Shown: in pieces, positions 56,480-64,000 of the stretch
Layout: the number at the start of each line of letters is the position of its first letter
Position numbering within the stretch: position 1 is the first letter of the stretch
Source: Monoplex corrugatus
Lineage: Eukaryota > Mollusca > Gastropoda > Littorinimorpha > Ranellidae
DNA: 64,000 bases
Reading direction: 5' to 3'
NCBI GenBank assembly: GCA_030674185.1
Contig: CM060312.1
Span: 32,071,313 to 32,135,312 of the forward strand
Position numbers and translations under genes: made by a program
Notes under the pieces: generated by a model
Database searches by the model: none
Told to the model about the DNA's origin: nothing
What the model saw: only the letters and a program-made list of their open reading frames with translations

Positions 56480-57232
56480 TTGCAGGGAGACGAGAAAGAA
56501 GAAGGTCGGTGAGGGGAATAGAAGGGGAAAAGTGTCAAAAAGAAGAGGTAGAAGAATTCAAATGAGGCAGAGGAGAAGAAAAAGATGACGAAGATGATGA
56601 TGATTATTGGGAAGAAGATAAACAAAGAAAGGCAAAAACAGGAGGAGAAAGAGGAAAAGATGGGGGGGGGGGGGGGGGAATAATAAGAAGATAAACAAGA
56701 CAAAGAAGAAAAATATGAAGAAGATTGGACAGAAATAAAGCACAAAAAAACCCAAAAAAAAGGTGTAAGAGGAAGAAGAAGATGAAAGAGAAAAACAGGA
56801 GACAGAGAAGAAACAGATGGAGAAGAACACGACGAAGAATAAGATTGAAAAGAAGAAGACAAAGAATATTGTGGAAGAAGAGTAGGAGGAAGAAGACCGA
56901 GACTGAAAAAAAAGAAGAGGAAGACGAAGAAGAAGGTGGAAGAGGAGGGGGGGGGGGGTGCAAGAAAAAGAAGAAGAAGACGAACAACAAAAAGAACAGG
57001 AAGAACTATGATGAAGAAAAGGATCAGGATGAAGAGGAAAAACAAAGAGAAGAAAAAAGTAGGAAGACAACAAAGAAGACAAGGATTGTGACCATGTTGA
57101 GAAATAAAAGAAACTTAAGGCAAAAGAGGGGTAGAGGAGGAAGAAGAAGACGAGAAAGACGATGATAAGGAAGAGAAAAAAAAAGGGAACTGGAAGGAAA
57201 AAAAAGAAGAAGGCACATGAGGATGAGAGAGA

Positions 57233-57263
<31 letters not shown>

Positions 57264-57306
57264 AAGAGAGAGACAGACAGAGAGAGAGAGAGACAGAGAC
57301 AGAGAA

Positions 57307-57341
<35 letters not shown>

Positions 57342-57425
57342 CAGAGAGAGAGAGATGAGAGAAAAAAAGAGGAGGCGGAAGACGAAGACGAAGAATTAGA
57401 GGATAAAACAGAAGAAGAAGAAAAA
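56480..57425. repeat. purine-rich (GAA/GA) low-complexity tract
   Basis: Nearly 950 bp of A and G on the plus strand, grading into GAGAGACAGA repeats at 57240-57355. The long Ser/Phe/Leu minus frames and Lys/Arg/Glu plus frames are composition artefacts. Confidence 0.9.
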
Positions 57426-57477
57426 CAAATGGTCAAACCAACAAACCAATCTTTAAAAAATTCTATTTTTCACTGGC

Positions 57478-57622
57478 GTTGACTACTCCATCCAATTTAT
57501 CGCACAGGGGATTTAAAAAACATACCTGAACACAAATTTCAACACAACCAAGGATACTAAAACATATACAAACGGGCTTAAATTACCTAAAATTGCTTCT
57601 GCATATCTCATTTCCCTTTGGC
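57478..57622 (+). repeat. dispersed repeat (ATCGCACAGGGGATTTAAA family), partial copy
   Basis: Begins GACTACTCCATCCAATTTAT, then CGCACAGGGGATTTAAAAAA and ACGGGCTTAAATTACC; truncated after about 145 bp. Confidence 0.7.
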
Positions 57623-58204
57623 GCTGTTATGTCGCTCTCAGGGTAGAGATGAAAATGGAATTGGGAGCTTGGCTTGATGTCAGTGCAACCACTCTAAGGA
57701 AGTGGAACTAAACAAAGTCTGGCTGATAATAACGGGCTCTGGTGAACTGAAGCTACGACCGACCGGCCTATCAAGTCGGTAGTGGATTAGGCCTATGTAA
57801 TCTCTAAAGAAACTAAACCGGTCAACGAATACTCTCAAAGTCGTCCTAACCAAACTACACTACAAATCTTCTGGACAAAATGAAAAACACTCAATTTGAG
57901 ATCTACCTGCCAGAAGGATGTATCGCAAACGGAATAAGGAAAGAATGTAGGCCTATATCATCCCATTCTGGCCGATAATCCCCGATTTTTTATTTTATTA
58001 TACAGGTAAAGAATAACAAGTGTATTACAAATACAAGGACAGCAAATGAAACAACAGGCACGGATAAAAGCAATAATTTAACAGTTGACACAAGGACAAC
58101 ATGTTGAATATACCAAACAACAGGCACAGGCAAAACAACAACAACAACAACAAACAATCAACAACAGGTACAAGGATATCATGTCCCTAGATCACAAGAA
58201 AAAA
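57623..58204. other. no gene seen
   Basis: Mixed DNA with a (CAA)n patch near 58138-58160; no exon, terminal repeat or RT motif recognised. Confidence 0.5.
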
Positions 58205-58345
58205 AGTGCCACCTGTGAAATAATAATTGCAGTATTTATATGGCGCCAAATCTTGACAATTCAAATCAAAGCGCACTCACGCACCAGACATACACATACA
58301 ATCGACAAAAGACCACCTTACAATATTTAGTACACAGACTTCAGG
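58205..58345 (+). repeat. dispersed repeat (GCCAAATCTTGATTCAAG family), diverged copy
   Basis: TTTATATGGCGCCAAATCTT, then TTCAAATCAAAGCGCACTCA. Only the first part of the family is alignable. Confidence 0.5.
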
Positions 58346-58559
58346 GAAAGAAGTAGCTGTAGAATTCATTGTTGAAAACGAGGTGGGTTTTTAAATTGTG
58401 TAGGTATTTGGCGAAGGCAAAGCGCAAATCTATTCCAGGCTGACGGTCTTGAGACAGCAAAAGAACACTGGCCAACACTTGACAATTTAAATCTAGGGAC
58501 CTGAAGGGCAAGAGTGTCTGAAGCTGAGCGCAAGGTGCGAGTTGGCGTATAGATCTGTT

Positions 58560-61500
58560 CAATTCAATTCATATCGCTTATAGCCCAGCCGACCACTAGA
58601 GCCATATCAGGGCTAACACCACGTCAAAAAGAAAAGAACAACCCGTTAAGATAAAAGACAACAATTAAAAACCATGCTCACCGTCAACCTTGCAAATCTA
58701 AAATGCCATTAAAGAAAAACCCGTAAAATCACATCAAGTGAAATCTATTGATCCCTTGTTAAAACTGGAATATTGCATCAGGAGGGACGTCTCGGAGGAG
58801 CTTCTTTAAGGAGTCCGCCGTGTAGTGCTTTTGTCTTACATCGTATAAGTCCCAGCAATCGAGGAGGAGGTGTCAGATGCTTATGCCCCGTTTACACGAC
58901 GTGCAACTAGCGTGCAACTAATCGGTTGCACTACCATGCAACCTATTCACAACCCCAGACGACTCCAGGCAATCGGTTGTCTGAGGTTGTCTGGAGTTGT
59001 CAGTTTTTTCGGTAAAATCCCATTTTTAGTTGTACGTGTAGTTGCACGGCCGAAAATAATATTGTCCTAGAGCGATAATGTTTTCGTAGTTGCATCAGTT
59101 GCACGGCCCCAAACGGTTGTGTGGAGTTGGGAACACTTTTACACGAGTTGCCTGGAGTTGGCTGGGGTTGTAGGCAGGAAGTAGTTTCGCGCCACGCGTG
59201 CCTCCGTGACACACGCAGCGCGAGCCTCAAGAAACGGCGGGAACAGGGGAGGAGCCTAACGGTTGCACGTTTCCTTTTACACGAATGCAACTCCACACAA
59301 CTTTGCGGTTGCACGGCTCCTCGTGCAACTGGTAAAACCCAGTGGTTGCACGTTAGTTGCATCCCGTGTAAACGTAGCATTAACGGCTCATCACATGGTA
59401 TACAGCATGGTGCTTCTTCATTTTTCAAAAGGTACGAGTGAGTGTAGGATGTGTGACCCGTGCATAACCTACATAACACTGTCTCTTTCCAGCAGCAGAT
59501 GTGAGAATTTCTTTCAGGTAAGGGCGGATTTGGAAAAGTTTGTTATTCGTCTGTTCATTCCAATCCTCCTGCCACAGATTTGTTACGTAACTGTGTACTT
59601 TCGATTTGACATTTATGTAAGGGATCAAGGACTTAGACATCTTTGTCATTGTAGCCTTCTTGGCCAGGTAGAGGTAGTCAGCCTTTTCATTGCCTCCAAT
59701 ACCAACATGGCCAGGAATCCAGGCAAAAACAATCTTGTAACCTTCATTTGCAAGAGTAGAATACACTTCAAAGAACTTCACTAGTTCAGGGTGACTAATG
59801 TTTCGGCAAGCAATTGCCTGCAAAGCAGAAAGGGAGTCAGAAAAAAATGAGAAACTCTTTGTCTTTGGATTGGGACACCATTTTTAGTGCCAAAACCACA
59901 GCAGTCAGTTCAGCAGTGTAAACAGAACTTTCAGATGGAATATGTTTTGAAAATGCTCGACTGGGAATCTCGGAGCAAAAGGCAGCGGCAGCAACACCTT
60001 CATCACACCTGGACCCATCAGTGAAGATTCTGCGGGATGACGATTTTTCACACAATTCCGCATAAAACGATTTGTACACCAGTGCACTGGTATTGTCTTT
60101 ATGGAAGGAAGCAACATCAAAACAAACCTTAGGTGCTTTCAGCGTCAGTGGTGGACTATGTGGAAACTTCGAGAAGTCGTTAACAATGGCTAAATTCATA
60201 TGTCCCTTTTCCATATGGGGACGGATACCCAGCCCCAAAGGAGGAGTCACTTTCGGATGTTTTTCAAAGTCACTTTGAAATCTGGCGTTGAAGACACAGT
60301 CATAAGCTGGGTTTTCCAGTTCAGAGAACAGTTTCAAACAGAAATTTAAGCTTAGTTTCAGTCTACGGTTGCTCAGGGAGGGTTCCCCTGCCTCTGCATA
60401 CAAAATATACACAGGAGTTGTTCTGAATGCACCAAGACATAGGCGCAGCCCTTGATGGTGAATGGGATCCAGTACCTTTAAGTATGACGCTCGCAGACCC
60501 ATATACTACACAGCCATAGTCCAGTTTAGAGCGAATGAAAGCTCTGTACAGATGTAATACCGTTTTCTTGTCGGCACCCCAGTCTGTATGAGCTACAACT
60601 CGAAGAATATTCAGAGTTTTCTGGCACAATGTTTTCAGATGTTGGATATGACTGAGAAAGTTCAACTTTTCATCAAAAATCAACCCAGAAATTTAGCTTC
60701 TTTTACAGCTGGAATGATGCACTTTCCCAGACGAACTTCTGGAGCAGCAAAGAATTTTCGCAGGTTATGAAAATGAATACACTGTTTTGGTTGAGGAAAA
60801 AGTAAAGCCATTGGTCTCTGCCCACTGCTGGATCTTATCTACACATAGCTGCAGCCGTTGCTGAACGCCTGCATAGAAGCTTCCACTTGCGTAAACTGCA
60901 AAATCGTCCACAAACAGGGAACAGTCCGAGCCCTGCTGTACTGATTTGACTATCTTGTTGATCTTGATACTGAACAGCGCAGGACAGAGAATGTTCCCTT
61001 GTGGTACATGCAGCTCTTTGTCATGGATATCCGACAAAGTAGTACCAACCCGCACTTGAAATTGTCGATCTGCCAAAAACTTTTGGATAAAGGTAGGTAG
61101 GTGACCCCGAAAACCCAATTAATGTAGATCCATAAGAATTCCCGATTTCCAGGTGGTATCATAGGCTTTCTCTAAATCAAAGAAGATAGCCACTACATGC
61201 TGTTTCTTCAGAAACGCAGTACGGATGGTCGTTTCAAGACGAATTAAATGATCTACTGTGGAATGGTGCTTGCGAAAACCGCATTGTTCTTTAGCCAAGA
61301 TGCCATCATTCTCCAGTTTCCACATCAGTCTCTTATTGACCATTTTCTCCATCACTTTGCAAAGACAACTGATTAGGGCTATTGGCGATAATTGGATGGA
61401 TTAGATACATCTTTTCCAGGTTTAGGCAGAGGGACGATCAGGGCTTTTCACCATGAGGGAGGAAAGAATCCTGTCGTCCATATGTAATTATACGGACCGG

Positions 61501-61770
61501 TGTAGCAGCAGACAGACTCCACCTGTTACTCCTTCATCTTTAGGTTGAGCTGGTTTGGAAATAATGTTGAAATTCATTAAGGAAAATTTCTTTCCTTCAT
61601 GTATTAACGTTTCTTGTAAAACCACTACAGCAGGCTGCAGATCACAGCAAAGAAACTGGAGCTCCTCTAGATTGGAGTGGACACCTCGTATGTTCCAATG
61701 GACTATACTCTGCATTATTAGCGGAATTGCACAAGACAATTCAGTCCATATCTGTGTTGTCATCCTCAGA
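58560..61770 (-). mobile_element. I-like LINE ORF2 (endonuclease start, RT, RNase H), decayed
   Basis: Reading from high coordinates: MQSIVHWNIRGVHSNLEELQ and VVVLQETLI (start of the AP endonuclease); an internal deletion near 61490; RT blocks EQCGFRKHHSTVDHLIRLET, VVAIFFDLEKAYDTTWK, VPQGNILCPALFSIKIN and LFVDDFAVYASG; LDYGCVVYGSA; then RNase H with IFTDGSRCDEG and AWIPGHVGIGGNEKADYL; then a C-terminal CIPCDEPL and, past an inserted MITE, LFDVPPDA-type sequence and a 3' UTR with TTAGCCCTGATATGGCTCTA. RNase H after RT is typical of the I group. Several stops and frameshifts. Confidence 0.82.
58884..59379. mobile_element. PIF/Harbinger-type MITE nested in the LINE
   Basis: TTA at 58881 and 59380 flank ends TGCCCCGTTTACACGACGTG and, inverted, TGCTACGTTTACACGGGATG. 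The body is full of GTTGCACGG/GTTGTCTGGAGTTG inverted motifs. A TTA (TWA) duplication with GTTTACACG ends fits PIF/Harbinger. The LINE C-terminal coding sequence resumes on the other side, confirming insertion. Confidence 0.75.
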
Positions 61771-62095
61771 TTGTAAAGGAGCGTACTTCTTTTCTAGTTC
61801 TTGTTCTGCTTTTTTCAGGCGGTCAGACCTGACGGCTGACCTGCCTGCAGGAAGCGCGGGTTTATGCCCTTTAAGTGCTGGAGGAGAGTTCTTCATTTCC
61901 ACCAACGTTACTTTTTGCCCTCCATTTCCTGTGGAGCTGCTCCCGGACAGCCAGGACGGGAGGGGGTTTACCACGGTGACTGGGTTTCCCTGGGTTGCCA
62001 ACATTGGCTGCTTTTGGCTGTTGAAGAGCCTGGGAGGCAGCGGGTTTAACGCCTCCACTGAGGGCCTTGGTGTCTTGCACTGTTTCGAAATTTGT
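61741..62095 (-). mobile_element. LINE ORF1 (gag-like) C-terminal fragment
   Basis: The frame ends KLKKAEQELEKKYAPL-type residues (RLKKAEQELEKKYAPLQSED) and stops about 25 bp before the ORF2 start MQSIVHWNIRG. Proline/glycine-rich upstream; no zinc knuckle is visible in the part retained. Confidence 0.55.
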
Positions 62096-63338
62096 CTTGT
62101 TTAGTTTAATTTAGTTTAGTTTAGCAATAGGGACATAACACATTAGCCGTTTCGCTATTTCAAGTCGCATCATTTTTCTTTTTCTTTTCCAACACACGTA
62201 CCCTAGGTTTGTCCCACGCCCAGTTTTTTATTTTTTATTTTTATTTTTTTTGATGATTCATTCATCATATTCGTATTTAAGTGCAATGTAATGTTTCCAA
62301 CGGTCAAGCCGGTTTTTAAACGAGTTTGTGTTTTGTGCTCTTTCAATTTTGATTGGTAATTCATTCCATACATGTGCAATTCTATTTGTAAAATAAAACT
62401 TTCTAATGTTAATTTTGCAATATTCTATAAATATTTTATCAGTACTATTTCTTGTTTTGTCATAGTTTGTCAGTTTAAAAAATTGTGTTCTATCTACGTC
62501 ATCTATATTGTTAAAAATCTTGAAACTTTGGATCAGATCTCCCCTCATTCTTCTTGCTTTTGAACTGGATAAATTGAGTAATTCTACTCTTTCTCTATGT
62601 GAATAAATTTGAAAAATTTAGTAGCTCTTCTTTGTATCTTCTCTGTCAATGCTGACTGTCTTTTAAGACGTGGAAACCAAATAGTATTACCATACTCCAA
62701 ATGAGGCATCTCTAACTCTAAGCCTTTGCACAAATATAAAAATGTCTCCCTGTTTATGTATGAGAATGTTCTTTTTATGATTCCAAGCAACTTGTTTTGA
62801 TTTATTAACAACATTTTGAATGTGATTATCAAATTTGAGACTTTTATCAAATATTACTCCTAAATCTTTTTCTTCTAAACATTCTATTATTTCATAGGTA
62901 ATACCATCATTTATCATAGAATATTTGTTACAAGGGTTACTTTTTCCTAAATACAAGACTTCACATTCTGAAGCATTAAAGAAATGATTCCAAGTTTCTG
63001 ACCAATTGACCAATGTATCTAAATCCTTCTGCAGTATACTATAATTAGGAGATGTATTGTATATTTTAGTGTCATCTGCAAAGATCTTACAAAAACCGTT
63101 AATTTTCTGAGGTAAATCATTTATGAAAATAGTAAAAAGAACAGGACCAAGCGTACTCCCTTGAGGTATACCACTCAGAACATCTGTATATTTAGAGTAA
63201 TCATTTCCAACTCTAACTAACTGTTTTCTGTCTTTTAAAAAGTCTCTAATCCAAGCTAGTAACTTACCCGTAATTCCATAATACTGCAGTTTGATAAGCA
63301 ATCTTTCATGCAGAACAAAATCAAACGCTTTTCCTCGT
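62095..63338 (-). mobile_element. second LINE, RT to 3' tail, 5'-truncated
   Basis: From 63338: KAFDFVLHERLLIKLQYYGI, then GIPQGSTLGPVLFTIFINDL, CKIFADDTKIYNTSPN (catalytic DD), CLEEKDLGVIFDKSLKFDNH, LEMPHLEYGNTIWFPRLKRQ, RIAHVWNELPIKIERAQN and FKNRLDRWKHYIAL. Jockey/CR1-like. One or two frame changes. The 3' UTR ends in a CTAAA-type tail (62098-62125). It joins I-like LINE sequence on both sides. Confidence 0.8.
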
Positions 63339-63480
63339 TATCTGTCTGTTCATTCCAATCCTCCTGCCACAGATTTCTTACGTAATTGTGTACTTTCGAT
63401 TTGACATCTGTGTAAAGGATCAAGGACTTAGACATCTTTATCATTGTAGCCTTCTTGGCCAGGTAGTCGGCCTTTTCAAT
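63339..63480 (-). mobile_element. I-like LINE RNase H/C-terminal fragment
   Basis: LYTDVKSKVHNYVRNLWQED and WNEQTDNEE, about 90 percent like 59530-59700 by eye. Confidence 0.7.
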
Positions 63481-63595
63481 GAAAATTTCATTGCCTCCAA
63501 TACAAGCAGACAGATAAAATAAAGAATAAGTTCATTAAATAGTAAAACATTTATGTGCTGTCTGCTCCAAACTATGAAAAAAAAAGTTTACATAC

Positions 63596-63659
63596 CAATA
63601 GTATCGAAGATGAGGCCAACAAAAAGAATGATGAGCCATTTTTTGCCTTGGATGTTCAT
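63596..63659 (-). CDS. candidate first coding exon with signal-anchor sequence
   Basis: The ATG at 63659 opens MNIQGKKWLIILFVGLIFD, a short basic head followed by a hydrophobic run typical of a signal peptide or first membrane helix. The exon ends in phase 1 at donor G|gtatgt. The upstream 100 bp looks like ordinary 5' flank. The remaining exons would lie at lower coordinates on the minus strand. Family not identified. Confidence 0.45.
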
Positions 63660-63819
63660 CTTGATGGAAATCGGTTTCTCGTCTTTTACTATAACGTTAG
63701 CTGACCGATGATGCGATTAACTGTGTCGTCATAGCCAGACAGCTGATTCTGACATCAAATTGTTGGTGACATATGCTGGAAACAATGCACGTGCTCCATT
63801 TCTGATGCTCCTTACCCCC

Positions 63820-64000
63820 ACCCCCACCCCCATACTATCGTATGGACTGATAGACGAATATATATAAATAAATTTGTATCGTAAATAATCGCTTCAACTC
63901 GTAGGCCTAATATTTCTCACAAATGATATTTTTTGTTAAAATGGGTAAGATATCAGTAACTGGTACTTCCGTTTTTGGCGTTTCGATTTTTTTTTTCTCG
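63820..64000. other. window edge, no feature seen
   Basis: A short CCCCAC run near 63815-63832 and AT-rich DNA; nothing recognised. Confidence 0.5.

Noticed and set aside
55783..56565. 260-codon plus-strand ORF
   Set aside because: Antisense to a LINE fragment, a simple repeat and the better minus-strand exon candidate.
56473..57436. Ser/Phe/Leu-rich ORFs of 128-292 codons
   Set aside because: Translations of the purine-rich tract, present in several frames at once.

Overview
The window is repeat-dense animal DNA with no bacterial-style operons. Small exons with GT/AG junctions lie in kilobase introns, among very many (CA)n/(GA)n microsatellites, tRNA-derived SINEs, several LINE families, TTAA-type DNA transposons and a Polinton fragment. 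The mix fits a lophotrochozoan, most likely a marine gastropod mollusc. That is inference from composition and repeat style, because no taxonomic marker is present.

Two host genes can be named. (1) TAFAZZIN, the cardiolipin-remodelling acyltransferase, is on the minus strand and appears complete in eight exons (start 17159, stop 2759; 275 codons). (2) The last coding exon of a HINT-family histidine-triad hydrolase is on the plus strand (26848-27012). It contains the HxHxH motif, but its final residues read as if one base were missing, and I could not find its upstream exons. Less certain exons are a possible alternative terminal exon in the second tafazzin intron (13455-13633), orphan exons at 23934-24149 (+), 56317-56469 (-) and about 53376-53525 (-), and a signal-anchor first exon at 63596-63659 (-). 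The last three could belong to one minus-strand gene.

Layout. 1-17.2 kb: tafazzin, with SINEs, short tandem duplications and CA/TG tracts in its introns. 17.2-19.4 kb: a region bounded by a divergently repeated GC-rich motif and containing hairpin-forming microsatellites. 19.4-29.6 kb: SINEs, RTE-like LINE pieces, a 41-bp minisatellite, the HINT exon and a cluster of TTAA-flanked MITEs. 29.66-32.62 kb: a 2.96-kb piggyBac-like non-autonomous element with inverted subterminal palindrome arrays. 33-39 kb: LINE ends and two large minisatellites. 39-43.9 kb: CA arrays, an RTE-like reverse transcriptase, and a SINE interrupted by a TTAA MITE. 43901-44000: assembly gap. 44.0-46.9 kb: Polinton/Maverick fragment (packaging ATPase, small basic protein, unknown ORF, integrase, membrane protein), compactly arranged and broken by frameshifts. 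47-48.7 kb: 324-bp satellite inside a dispersed repeat. 49.4-50.0 kb: internally deleted Tc1/mariner-type element. 50-58.5 kb: LINE and SINE pieces and a long purine tract. 58.5-63.5 kb: an I-like LINE carrying a Harbinger-type MITE, next to a second LINE.

Many breaks fall in homopolymers or doublets, so some frameshifts may be assembly errors. All identifications come from reading translated motifs; no database search was run.
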